A stretch of 27,550 nt of DNA, from the NCBI GenBank assembly GCA_946886875.1, contig CAMPJN010000008.1, positions 1-27,550 on the forward strand. The letters are read 5' to 3'. Numbering within the stretch: position 1 is the stretch's first letter; every line of letters begins with the position of its first letter. Made by a program: the position numbers and the translations under genes. Below the pieces are notes generated by a model, which saw only the letters and a program-made list of their open reading frames with translations, made no database searches and was not told where the DNA came from. This DNA is from an uncultured Pseudomonas sp. GTDB taxonomy: Bacteria; Pseudomonadota; Gammaproteobacteria; Pseudomonadales; Pseudomonadaceae. Positions 8,678 to 16,928 of the stretch are shown here, in pieces.

Positions 8678-9092
8678 ATTGCCCCTGTGCCTGGCGTTGT
8701 CACTCGTAGCCGGCTGCGCCAACGCCGAACCGCCGGAGCTGCTAATCCGCGCCGAGCAAATAACCGCGGCCACCGACGCGCTGTTTTATGACGGCCGGAT
8801 AGCCGTCGATATCAATGGCGACGGCTCAGAAGGCGGCGTTATCCATTATTCCTACTCAAAGCTCGGCCCTGCCTCGACCTGCGACGGGCTCGACGCCTGC
8901 ACGCCCGAAACCGAAGCCATTATCACCTTTTACCTCGAACTCCCCGAAGGCAGGTCGCAGGTCGATTTCATCTGCGATGCCATTGGCCTCTACGCGGAAA
9001 AAACCAACCAACGCCGCGACCTGTTCTGCGGGCCGAAAACGCGGCTGTATTGGAATGGCCGCGAATACAGCGAGAAAGTCGCAGCGGACTGA
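8640..9092 (+). CDS. Small predicted lipoprotein, candidate immunity protein
   Basis: A 150-residue protein with a lipoprotein signal: hydrophobic LPLCLALSLVAG followed by the lipobox cysteine Cys26. The mature part would be anchored in the periplasm. It contains a DINGDGSEGG segment resembling a calcium-binding loop and three further cysteines that could form disulfides. I do not recognise a named family. Its first codons overlap the end of the upstream toxin-like gene by 38 bases in another frame; an alternative ATG at 8652 would still overlap. This coupling and the periplasmic location are what an immunity protein against a wall-degrading effector would need, but binding is inferred only. 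Confidence 0.75.
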   Translation: MITSMRASLIWRELPLCLALSLVAGCANAEPPELLIRAEQITAATDALFYDGRIAVDINGDGSEGGVIHYSYSKLGPASTCDGLDACTPETEAIITFYLELPEGRSQVDFICDAIGLYAEKTNQRRDLFCGPKTRLYWNGREYSEKVAAD

Positions 9093-9121
9093 GCAACGTC
9101 AGTCGGTTGCACACTCAAGCG

Positions 9122-9955
9122 CTATAGCGCCACCTGCGGGGCTATTCCTAAATGCTGATCCAAAAAACCAACGACCTTCTGCGCATAGTCCTTCGGCTGT
9201 GCGGCATAGGCATGGGTATGAACCGCCCCTGGCACTTGCCAGAACTCCGTTTGGGTCTTGCTGCTCAAGGCGCGGTATAACAGCTGGCCATCCTTGACCG
9301 GGGTGAATTCATCGGCGTCGCCATAAATCATCAACATGCTCGGGCGGCCGACCAGCCGTTGCGCGGCATGGATAGGCCGCAAACTGCGCTCGCCAGCGGG
9401 ATACACCAGTTTGGATAGCTGTATGCCCAATTTGGGAATCGGATAGCGCGACCAGAAGTGCAACAGCGTCGGAAACGCGGCTTCCAGCACCGCCGCCTTG
9501 AACGGATGATCGGCTTGCGCCATCGCACAAACGCTCATGGCCGCGCCCATCGAGGCGCCCACTACTGCCACCGGCAAATCCGGATACTGCGCTTGCAACG
9601 CCTGGCCGGCGGCCAATACGTCCAGCGGGAAATCCATAGTGGCCGAGGAGCTTTCGCCGAAGCCATTCAGGTCGAAAACCATTACATGGTAGCCAGCCTG
9701 ACGCAGCAGCTCGGCGTGCCCGTATTTCATCCAGAAACCTTTGGCCGCGACACCCATGGGGTGCGCCATCAATACCGCGCCCTTGGCTTGCGGCTGGTGC
9801 GCCGAAGCCAGCAGCGCAGAAATATTCGCCCCTGATTGGCTGGCAATACTCAGCCGCCGCCACTGGCCTTGATCGCTGCCCTCAGGCCAGCGCCAAGGCT
9901 TCACATAGCGTCCGAAAAACGGCTTTTTAAATAGCTTGTATGCTGTGTTCTTCAT
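9122..9955 (-). CDS. Alpha/beta hydrolase (S33-like)
   Basis: A 277-residue alpha/beta-hydrolase. The nucleophile elbow is GASMGAA with Ser135; the later acid is likely the Asp pair in YGDADEFTP and the base the His in GAVHTHAY. The AHPMGVAAKG oxyanion segment and VFDLNGFGESS fit serine aminopeptidase/lysophospholipase-like hydrolases. Substrate unknown. I prefer ATG at 9955 (MKNTAYKLF), preceded by an AGAGG-like site. The frame stays open upstream to 10045, but that part is arginine-rich and lies in the regulatory region of the divergent AraC-type gene. The stop codon lies in the palindrome GCGCTATAGCGC at 9119-9130, 30 bases from the convergent lipoprotein gene. The divergent regulator at 10090 may control it. 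Confidence 0.85.
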   Translation of the reverse strand: MKNTAYKLFKKPFFGRYVKPWRWPEGSDQGQWRRLSIASQSGANISALLASAHQPQAKGAVLMAHPMGVAAKGFWMKYGHAELLRQAGYHVMVFDLNGFGESSSATMDFPLDVLAAGQALQAQYPDLPVAVVGASMGAAMSVCAMAQADHPFKAAVLEAAFPTLLHFWSRYPIPKLGIQLSKLVYPAGERSLRPIHAAQRLVGRPSMLMIYGDADEFTPVKDGQLLYRALSSKTQTEFWQVPGAVHTHAYAAQPKDYAQKVVGFLDQHLGIAPQVAL

Positions 9956-10089
9956 GCTTTGGCGCCTCTTGGCTTCTACGTTGCAAACCCAGGGGCGGGA
10001 GTATTGGCGATTGCGTCTGCTGGCAACCATGGGCAAAAATGACAAATAACATGCGATATTTTCAACCGCCTAAGCCAGGAAGATAAGCG

Positions 10090-11088
10090 ATGAACATCAC
10101 CCTATTGATGGCGGATCGATGCTCATCCACCAGCGTTGCCGCGACCATGGATTTCTTCGAGACCGCCAATGTGCTGCACCACTACGCGGTGAAGAAAAAC
10201 GCCCGCGAGGACAGAAGCAATTCGCCTCTGTTCAAACTGCAAACCGCCTCGATAGACGGCCAGCAGATTACCTGTTCGAGCGGCCTGCGCTTGACCCCGG
10301 ACAAGCAGCTCGATGAGGTGACCGACCCGCAACTGATTGTGGTGCCGGGCTTCATGTTCAATATCCTCGGCGTGCTGCTCAGTCTGGGCAAAATGGTCGA
10401 ATGGCTGCAACTGCAACACCAGCAAGGCAGCTACATCGCCAGCATGTGCACCGGCGCCTTCGTCACCGCCCAAGCCGGGCTGCTGGACGGTCGCTACGCC
10501 ACCACTCACTGGCTGTTCGGCGAGCAATTCGCGCGCAGTTTCCCCAAGGTGAAACTACAGATCGAACGCACCGTCACCGATGACGGCCAGCTCCTGTGCT
10601 CCGGCGGCTCCACCAGCGGTAGCGACCTGCTGTTGCACCTGGTACGCAAGTTTTCTTCGCCGCAACTGGCGGCTGAGTGCGCGAAAAAACTGCTGGTTGA
10701 TCTCTCCGAACGCAGCCAAACGCCCTATTCGAGCACCACCTTCAAGAAGAACCACACCGACGCCGAGATCCTGAAAATCCAGATCTGGCTGGAAAACCGG
10801 ATTGGTCAAAACATCCTGATGGAACAGGTAGCGGATGAATTCAGCCTGAGCATGCGCAACTTCATCCGCCGCTTCAAAGAAGCCACCGCGCAAACTCCCA
10901 TCGAATACCTGCAGAACCTGCGCCTGGAAAAGGCCAAGTTCCTTCTGGAAAGCAGCCAGCAAGCCTTCGACCAGATCACCCTGCAAGTGGGTTACGAGGA
11001 CGGCAACTCGTTCAGGCGTTTGTTCAAGCAACGAGTGGGACTGACGCCCAGCGCTTACCGCAAGAAATTCGAGAATGTGCGGGATTAG
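10090..11088 (+). CDS. GlxA-family transcriptional regulator (DJ-1/PfpI plus AraC HTH)
   Basis: A 332-residue regulator. The N-terminal two thirds is a DJ-1/PfpI-like amidotransferase fold with the elbow cysteine Cys120 in SMCTGAFVTAQAGLL and the family strand DPQLIVVPG. The C-terminal about 100 residues hold an AraC double helix-turn-helix: LMEQVADEFSLSMRNFIRRFK and then FDQITLQVGYEDGNSFRRLFKQRVGLTPSAYRKKF. Members (GlxA, ArgR-like, CdhR/GbdR relatives) activate catabolic genes for small amines or related ligands; the ligand here is unknown. AGGAAG precedes the ATG. It is divergent from the alpha/beta hydrolase with a 134-base shared control region (9956-10089), the usual geometry for a regulator and its target. 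Confidence 0.9.
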   Translation: MNITLLMADRCSSTSVAATMDFFETANVLHHYAVKKNAREDRSNSPLFKLQTASIDGQQITCSSGLRLTPDKQLDEVTDPQLIVVPGFMFNILGVLLSLGKMVEWLQLQHQQGSYIASMCTGAFVTAQAGLLDGRYATTHWLFGEQFARSFPKVKLQIERTVTDDGQLLCSGGSTSGSDLLLHLVRKFSSPQLAAECAKKLLVDLSERSQTPYSSTTFKKNHTDAEILKIQIWLENRIGQNILMEQVADEFSLSMRNFIRRFKEATAQTPIEYLQNLRLEKAKFLLESSQQAFDQITLQVGYEDGNSFRRLFKQRVGLTPSAYRKKFENVRD

Positions 11089-11196
11089 CTTAGGGCCGGG
11101 GCGCGTTGCTCGAACTGGTGGGCTGTGCCTACCAACCTTGGGCTGGGCAACTGCTCGAAAACGATCCTCCTCGACGGCTAACTACCGCAGGCAAAC

Positions 11197-11889
11197 TCAT
11201 ACATCGAGCAAGCGATAGCCAACGCCCGCCTCGGTGCTGATGAACTGTGGGGCTGTCGGGTCATCGCCGAGTTTCTGCCGCAGATGCCCGACCACCACAC
11301 GCAGATAGTGACTGTCGTCGATATGGCTCGGTCCCCAGATATCCTTGAGCAATTGCTGTTGGGTCACGACCCGGCCGAGATGACGAGCGAGCATAGCCAG
11401 CACGGCATATTCCTTGGGCGTCAGCGCTATCTCGGTGCCAGCCAGGCTCACTCGCCGATAGGCGAAGTCCACGGTTAACGACCCACTATGAACCACGACT
11501 TCCTGCTGACTGCTGCTAGCGGCCTGGCGTAACAGTGCACGAATACGGGCGAGAAATTCCTGGATACCGAAGGGCTTGGTAACGTAATCGTTGGCCCCGC
11601 CATCCAGCGCCAACACTTTCTCGCTCTCGCTAGCGCGTACCGACAGCACCATGACCGGCACTGCCGACCAGGTGCGCAATTCACGCAGCACCGTCTGCCC
11701 GTCCATGTCCGGCAAGCCCAGATCAAGCACCACCAAATCAGGTTTGCCCAGCGCAACCTGAGCCAGGCCATCACCGCCATTACCGCCCTCGAGCACCTTG
11801 TAGCCTTGGGCGCTAAGGCTGATACGCAAGAATTTGCGGATCTGTGCCTCGTCATCGATAACCAGAACGGTCGACTGGGTGAGGCTCAT
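11197..11889 (-). CDS. kdpE: KdpE response regulator
   Basis: A 230-residue OmpR/PhoB-type regulator. The receiver domain has the acidic pocket IDDE (Asp12-Asp13), phospho-acceptor Asp56 in LVVLDLGLPDMDG, and the conserved Lys in DYVTKPFG. The C-terminal winged helix ends with LRVVVGHLRQKLGDDP and GVGYRLL, the KdpE pattern. Its ATG overlaps the kdpD stop, so both are translated together. KdpE normally switches on kdpFABC in response to K+ limitation. Those genes are not here: the next gene to the left is the unrelated AraC-type regulator, and the transport genes nearby are of Trk/Ktr type. Confidence 0.94.
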   Translation of the reverse strand: MSLTQSTVLVIDDEAQIRKFLRISLSAQGYKVLEGGNGGDGLAQVALGKPDLVVLDLGLPDMDGQTVLRELRTWSAVPVMVLSVRASESEKVLALDGGANDYVTKPFGIQEFLARIRALLRQAASSSQQEVVVHSGSLTVDFAYRRVSLAGTEIALTPKEYAVLAMLARHLGRVVTQQQLLKDIWGPSHIDDSHYLRVVVGHLRQKLGDDPTAPQFISTEAGVGYRLLDV

Positions 11890-14522
11890 GGCGATTCTTC
11901 TTCCATCAGTGGTTGTGGATGCAGCGGCAGATGCAGGGTCAGGCTGGCGCCCTGGCCATCCAGACCCGAGCCGACGCCGACACGTCCGCCATGGGCGCCC
12001 ACCATGCCCTGGCAGATCGCCAGGCCCAGGCCGGTACCTTTCCCGCCCCGGTCGCCGCGTGCAGCGGTATAGAACATATCGAAAATCTTCTTGCGCTCTT
12101 GCTCCGGAATCCCCGGCCCCTGATCGCTGACGATAAGACGCAACTCTGCTGCGTCCGCCTCCACGGCAATGCTTAAACGGCCCTGGCTCGGCGAGAAGCG
12201 CGCGGCATTTTCCAGCACATTGATCAAGGCTTGTTCGATCAATGCGGCATGCACATAGAGCAGTGGTAGTTCGCTCGGCACCTGCATCTCGACATGCAAA
12301 GGCGTCAGTACCGGACGCAAGCGTTGCAGCGCACCGGCAACTATATCCGCCGGCGCCACCCAGTCGCGTTCCAGCTTGAGGCTGCCATGGCCGAGCCGGG
12401 TCATGTCCAACAGGTTCTGGATATAGCGATCCAGACGTTCGGCTTCATCGCGCGTGCCTTCGAGTAATTCGCGACGATCCTCCTGCGGAATCTGTTCGCC
12501 AAGCGCCAGCAAGCTGTCGATGGAACCACGCATGGCGGTCAACGGAGTACGCAAGTCGTGGGATACCGATGCCAGCAAGGCGCTACGCAGCTCCTCGGTT
12601 TGGCCATGCAGGCGCGCCGCCTCCAGATCTTCGGCCAGCTGCGCTCGCTCCAGGGCCTGGGCCAAAGGCTGGCCAAGGGCGGCGATCAGCCGGCGTTGCT
12701 CGGGGGCCAGCAAACTACGGTACTTGGGGCTGACGCCCAGCAGTGCCAGCGGGCCTTCTTCGCCAGACAATGGCCACCACCAACGACCACCGGGCAATGT
12801 TCCCGTGCCGAGGCCTGCAGGTTTCTCATGTTGCCAGGACCAGTCGGCGGCGGCGCGGTCCTGCTCATTGAGCGGTTGTTCCACGCCGCCTTCGACTTTC
12901 CACACACCATCGCGGCTACGTGCAAGCAGGCTGATGTCCACTTCATGCCAGAGCGCGAATTGCTGCGTCGCCGCCACCAGTATGGCCTGACGGTCGGTGG
13001 CAGCGGCCAGCTTGCGCGAGAGTTCCAGCAACATTGTGGTTTCCGCCTGGGTTTGGCGCAGGGCCTGCAACTGACGGCGCTGCCGGCTGGCAAGATTGCC
13101 CGTAAGGCCGGCCATCAACAGGAAAAACAGCAGACTCAGCACATCCTCCTGGCGCGCAATGGTCAGGGTCATAGTCGGCGAAATAAACAGGAAGTTGTAA
13201 GCCAAGAATGAGAGCCCCGCGCAGGCCAGCGCCGGTCCTAAACTGCTGCGCACCGCGACCACCAGGACGGCGGCGAGAAAGATCAGGGAGATGTTCGGCA
13301 ACTCCAGAAAGCGCGACAACCCGAGTGCCGCACCTGCGGCGAGCAGCGTTGCCAACAGCGCCAGCAGGTAGTCACTCCAGGCTAGCGATTGGCCTGCACG
13401 GCGGCCCGCAGGTGCTTGATCGGCCTCGGTGTCCAGCACGCTGATTTCCAGGCCTTGCCCCTGCGCCAGCAAACGCTCCGCCAGGCCGCGGCCGAGCCAC
13501 CGGCGGCGCAAACGCTGCCGGCTGCGGCCGACCAGAATCGAGTTGGCACGGCGCTCACGGGCATGCTCGATCAGCGTACGCGCCACCGTTTCGCCGCGCA
13601 GCGTGACCACTTCACCGCCCAGGTGTTCTGCAAGTTGTTGTGCCGCCTGCAAATTACCAAGACGTTCTTCGTCACGACTGCCACCTGTGTCGACGTGCAC
13701 CACGGACCAAGGCAGATGACGCCGCTCAGCGACTCCGCAGGCATGCCGTACCAAACGCTCAGCATGAGCGTCGCCATCGATGCCCACCAATAAGCGGCCA
13801 TGCACCGCGGGCGCGGCCTGACCTTGCATGCGATAGCGGCGATGCAGGTCGGCATCCACTCGGGCGGCGGCAGTCTGCATCGCCAGTTCGCGTAGAGCGG
13901 TCAAGTTGGTTTGGCTGAAGAACGCGTCGATGGCTGCGCGCGCCTGTTCCGGCACCTGGACCTTGCCTGCGCGCAAGCGCTCAAGCAATTCTCGGGGCGG
14001 CAGATCGATCAGCAGGATTTCATCGGCTTCCTGCAACACCCAGTCAGGCACCGTTTCGCGCACCTGCACGCCAGTGATATCGCGCACCCGGTCATTAAGA
14101 CTCTCGAGATGCTGCACGCTGACGGTGCTGTACACATCGATACCGGCATCGAGCAGTTCCTGCACGTCCTGCCAGCGCTTGCTGTGGCGGCTACCGGGAA
14201 CGTTACTGTGGGCCAGCTCATCGACCAGCACCAGCTCGGGCGGGTTAGCGAGAATACCGTCCAGATCCATCTCGTCGCTGGTCACACCCTGCTGCTGCGC
14301 GCGCAGCAAAGGCTGCTGCGGCAAGCCGGTGAGCATGGCCTCGGTTTCCCCACGACCATGGGTTACCACCACCCCGGCGCGCAAAGCAACGCCCTGACGC
14401 AGCTGCGCCTGCGCCGCCTGCAGCATGGCGTAGGTCTTGCCGACGCCCGGCGCCGCGCCGAGAAAAACCTTCAACCGGCCGCGCCTCTCCTTGGCCATGT
14501 CATCCAGCAAGGCATCACTCAT
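11886..14522 (-). CDS. kdpD: KdpD osmosensitive K+ channel sensor kinase
   Basis: An 878-residue protein with full KdpD architecture. It has an N-terminal KdpD domain with Walker A GAAPGVGKT (residues 22-30), followed by the ELAHSNVPGSRHSKRWQDV signature. Next come a universal-stress-protein-like domain (about 245-365), four membrane segments (about 385-480), a GAF-like linker, a HisKA domain with phospho-acceptor His655 in SHDLRTPLTAMRGS, and an HATPase domain with NVLENAARFSPS, DQGPGIP and GTGLGLAIC. Length is normal for the family. It senses K+ limitation and turgor or ionic signals and phosphorylates KdpE. The ATG overlaps no gene; a 30-codon open frame ends six bases upstream (stop 14528-14530). 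Confidence 0.95.
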   Translation of the reverse strand: MSDALLDDMAKERRGRLKVFLGAAPGVGKTYAMLQAAQAQLRQGVALRAGVVVTHGRGETEAMLTGLPQQPLLRAQQQGVTSDEMDLDGILANPPELVLVDELAHSNVPGSRHSKRWQDVQELLDAGIDVYSTVSVQHLESLNDRVRDITGVQVRETVPDWVLQEADEILLIDLPPRELLERLRAGKVQVPEQARAAIDAFFSQTNLTALRELAMQTAAARVDADLHRRYRMQGQAAPAVHGRLLVGIDGDAHAERLVRHACGVAERRHLPWSVVHVDTGGSRDEERLGNLQAAQQLAEHLGGEVVTLRGETVARTLIEHARERRANSILVGRSRQRLRRRWLGRGLAERLLAQGQGLEISVLDTEADQAPAGRRAGQSLAWSDYLLALLATLLAAGAALGLSRFLELPNISLIFLAAVLVVAVRSSLGPALACAGLSFLAYNFLFISPTMTLTIARQEDVLSLLFFLLMAGLTGNLASRQRRQLQALRQTQAETTMLLELSRKLAAATDRQAILVAATQQFALWHEVDISLLARSRDGVWKVEGGVEQPLNEQDRAAADWSWQHEKPAGLGTGTLPGGRWWWPLSGEEGPLALLGVSPKYRSLLAPEQRRLIAALGQPLAQALERAQLAEDLEAARLHGQTEELRSALLASVSHDLRTPLTAMRGSIDSLLALGEQIPQEDRRELLEGTRDEAERLDRYIQNLLDMTRLGHGSLKLERDWVAPADIVAGALQRLRPVLTPLHVEMQVPSELPLLYVHAALIEQALINVLENAARFSPSQGRLSIAVEADAAELRLIVSDQGPGIPEQERKKIFDMFYTAARGDRGGKGTGLGLAICQGMVGAHGGRVGVGSGLDGQGASLTLHLPLHPQPLMEEESP

Positions 14523-14527
14523 GCAAC

Positions 14528-14620
14528 TTACTCAGTCTTGATCGGTGGCGAATTGTCGGCGCGTGCCAGGTTGAATGCCAGTGCATTGAAGCGCGGAGGA
14601 ACGCTTGGAATGATTGGCAT
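14528..14620 (-). CDS. Possible 30-codon ORF upstream of kdpD
   Basis: A short open frame, ATG at 14618-14620 to TAA at 14528-14530, encoding a proline-rich 30-residue peptide beginning MPIIPSVPPRF. It ends five bases before the kdpD start codon, a distance compatible with translational coupling. No good Shine-Dalgarno sequence precedes it, and it does not resemble KdpF, which is a single hydrophobic helix. It could be a leader peptide or chance. Confidence 0.25.
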   Translation of the reverse strand: MPIIPSVPPRFNALAFNLARADNSPPIKTE

Positions 14621-14650
14621 AAAGGTTCAATACGGGAAGATTGAGGGCGC

Positions 14651-14670
14651 GTAAAAATATCGTAAATTTT
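14651..14670. promoter_or_regulatory. Candidate KdpE-type operator between kdpDE and the K+ transporter genes
   Basis: An AT-rich island in a GC-rich intergenic region. Read on the minus strand it contains TTTAC twice with an 11-base repeat period (TTTACgatattTTTAC). As I recall it, the E. coli KdpE site upstream of kdpF is a similar T-rich pair with the same spacing. It sits about 130 bases from either divergent gene, so it could serve both kdpDE and the Trk/Ktr operon. Recognition is by eye only. Confidence 0.35.
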
Positions 14671-14802
14671 CGACCCCTAGTCAGCGGCGCCATGCATGGC
14701 AATATCGAATCAGGGGTAGCATCCGCCACCTGGATAGGTTCTTGCCGGAAAAGGACCTATTGCTCCTGTTAAGCAACATAGAAGCCTGTCTCTTATGCGC
14801 GT

Positions 14803-16173
14803 ATGCCCTCGCCCATGCCTCCCGCCCCTGCTGGCGACCCTCAAATGAAACTACTGCTTCATCCGGCCAGGGTTGTCGCTCTGGTTTTTCTGGTCGTAAT
14901 ACTTGTCGGTACCGCCCTTCTGATGCTGCCCATATCCCAGGCAGCGGGTGCTGCAACGCCTTGGGTGACCGCATTGTTTACGGCGGTGTCGGCCGTCTGC
15001 GTTACAGGGCTGGTAACCGTGGACACCGGTACTTACTGGTCGGCCTTTGGCCAGTCGGTGATTCTGCTGCTGTTCCAGCTTGGCGGCTTCGGCATGATGA
15101 CGGTGGCGACTCTGCTCGGCTTGATGGTCAATCGCGCCTTTCGCCTACGCACCAAAATGGTCGCGCAATTCGAGTCGCGCTCATTAGGCTTGGGCGACAT
15201 CGCCAGCATCGCCAAACTGGTGCTGGTCGTGACCCTTGTTTTGGAACTCATCACCGCCTTGATTCTCACCCTCAGACTGCATCTGGCCTACGACCTGCCT
15301 TGGGCTGACGCCGCTTGGAGTGGCCTGTTTCATGCCGTATCGGCATTCAACAACGCAGGCTTCTCCATTCATCCCGACAGTTTGATGCGCTATGCAACAG
15401 ATGCGTTGATCCTGTTGCCCGTCATGATGGCGATTGTGATCGGCGGCATCGGCTTTCCCGTCCTGCATGACTTACGTAACAAGTTCAAAGACCCCCGCCA
15501 CTGGTCGCTACATACCAAGTTCACCCTGACCGGCACGGCAATATTGTTGTTGGGCGGCTTTTTCACCCTGCTTTTGTTTGAATGGTCCAATTCAGCAACA
15601 CTTGGCCCCATGCCATGGGCCGACAAAATCCTCTCGGCAGCATTCGCTTCTGTTTCGGCACGTACGGCAGGCTTCAACTCGATTGATATCGGCGCCCTCA
15701 CCCATGAAAGCTGGGCATTACATTATTTCTTGATGTTTGTTGGCGGCGGCAGCGCCGGCACTGCGGGTGGCGTCAAAATCGGCACTGTGGCAATCCTGGC
15801 GTTGCTGATCATCGCTGAAGTTCGTGGGCGCAGTGACAGCGAAGCATTTGGCCGGCGAGTCGGTGCCTCGGCTCAACGCCAGGCCATCACCGTGCTCATG
15901 CTTGGCAGCGCCATGATCGTGCTAGGAACGCTGGTCATCCTGAGCGAAACAGATTTTCCCACCGACCAGGTCATCTTCGAGGTGATCTCAGCCTTTGGCA
16001 CTGTAGGTCTCTCCACCGGCATTACCGCCAATCTCCCCGAGTCGAGCCAATTGATGCTGGTTCTGCTGATGTATGTCGGGCGGGTCGGCACCATCACCCT
16101 TGCGGCGTCACTGGCCTTAGGCGAGCACCGCATGCCCTACCGCTACCCAGAGGAGCATCCAATTGTTGGCTAA
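14803..16173 (+). CDS. ktrB: Trk/Ktr-type potassium transporter channel subunit
   Basis: A 456-residue integral membrane protein of the TrkH/KtrB superfamily. The four pore-loop selectivity glycines are visible: Gly69 in AVCVTGLVTV, Gly186 in FNNAGFSI, Gly290 in SARTAGFNSI and Gly402 in FGTVGLSTG, each between hydrophobic helices. The length is nearer KtrB than TrkH. The first ATG at 14803 gives a proline-rich lead. An in-frame ATG at 14845 (MKLLLHPARV) starts where family members usually begin; neither has a strong ribosome site. The RCK subunit gene overlaps its 3' end. The pair is divergent from kdpDE, suggesting that this K+ uptake system, not Kdp, is the local target of KdpE. Confidence 0.9.
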   Translation: MPSPMPPAPAGDPQMKLLLHPARVVALVFLVVILVGTALLMLPISQAAGAATPWVTALFTAVSAVCVTGLVTVDTGTYWSAFGQSVILLLFQLGGFGMMTVATLLGLMVNRAFRLRTKMVAQFESRSLGLGDIASIAKLVLVVTLVLELITALILTLRLHLAYDLPWADAAWSGLFHAVSAFNNAGFSIHPDSLMRYATDALILLPVMMAIVIGGIGFPVLHDLRNKFKDPRHWSLHTKFTLTGTAILLLGGFFTLLLFEWSNSATLGPMPWADKILSAAFASVSARTAGFNSIDIGALTHESWALHYFLMFVGGGSAGTAGGVKIGTVAILALLIIAEVRGRSDSEAFGRRVGASAQRQAITVLMLGSAMIVLGTLVILSETDFPTDQVIFEVISAFGTVGLSTGITANLPESSQLMLVLLMYVGRVGTITLAASLALGEHRMPYRYPEEHPIVG

Positions 16174-16858
16174 GTTTCTGTTCACCGAGCAATTTGCTTT
16201 TTCCAAAGGCGATAGCGTCGTGGTGATCGGCCTCGGTCGCTTCGGCAGCTCCGTGGCCCAATCGCTGATGCGGCTAGGCCACGATGTCATGGGCATCGAC
16301 AGGGACTCTGGCCCTGTGCATGACTGGGCGGATCTGTTGACCCATTCTGTTCAAGCCGACTCCACCAACCTGATGGTTTTGCGCCAATTAGGCGTCGCCG
16401 ACTTTGCTCACGCTATCGTCGGCATTGGCACCGATCTGGCGGCAAGCCTTATGACCATAGTGGCGCTGACCGAACTAGGTATCAAAGATATCTGGGTAAA
16501 GGCCCTGACCCCAGAGCATGGCCAGATAGCACAACGTATCGGCGCCCACCATGTCGTCTATCCGGAGGCAGATATGGGCGAGCGTGTCGCTCATCTCATA
16601 ACCGGGCGGATGATCGATTTCATCGAGTTCGACGACGGCTTTGCAATCGCCAAAATTCACGCCCCACTGCCGAGCCACAACAGCACACTCGCCGACGCCA
16701 GTATTCGTGAAAAATATGGCGTAACGGTCGTAGGGCTCAAGCGCGCCAACGAAGACTTTCAGCATGCCACTCCGAGCACCTTGATCCTGCCGGGCGATCT
16801 ACTCATCGTCTCTGGCTCGACTCATCTGATCCAGAAATTCGCCGGGCACTCAAAATAG
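16163..16858 (+). CDS. ktrA: Trk/Ktr-type potassium transporter RCK regulatory subunit
   Basis: A 231-residue cytosolic regulator of the TrkA/KtrA family. The RCK_N domain begins with the nucleotide-binding motif VVVIGLGRFGSSVAQSL, with the ribose-binding acid in MGIDRD, followed by the family segments VQADSTN and GTDLAASLM. The RCK_C domain covers about 145-228. One RCK unit is typical of KtrA; TrkA has two. The start is TTG at 16163, with AGGAG at 16151-16155 seven bases upstream, and overlaps the channel gene stop. It binds ATP/ADP or NAD(H) and gates the channel subunit. A 70-base gap separates it from the convergent LRR-like gene. Confidence 0.9.
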   Translation: MLAKFLFTEQFAFSKGDSVVVIGLGRFGSSVAQSLMRLGHDVMGIDRDSGPVHDWADLLTHSVQADSTNLMVLRQLGVADFAHAIVGIGTDLAASLMTIVALTELGIKDIWVKALTPEHGQIAQRIGAHHVVYPEADMGERVAHLITGRMIDFIEFDDGFAIAKIHAPLPSHNSTLADASIREKYGVTVVGLKRANEDFQHATPSTLILPGDLLIVSGSTHLIQKFAGHSK

Positions 16859-16928
16859 CCAGAGGAAATATTTATCTCGGAGTGGCCCAGAGTGAATTGC
16901 GCTGTCCTTTTCTCACTCAGCGCTAGGC

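Noticed and set aside
11886..14522. Long plus-strand frames opposite kdpD
   Set aside because: Typical shadows of a GC-rich gene; kdpD domains are continuous and complete on the minus strand.
14532..14729. A 65-codon minus-strand frame upstream of kdpD
   Set aside because: Basic, low-complexity translation that crosses the AT-rich operator-like island; no coding signals.
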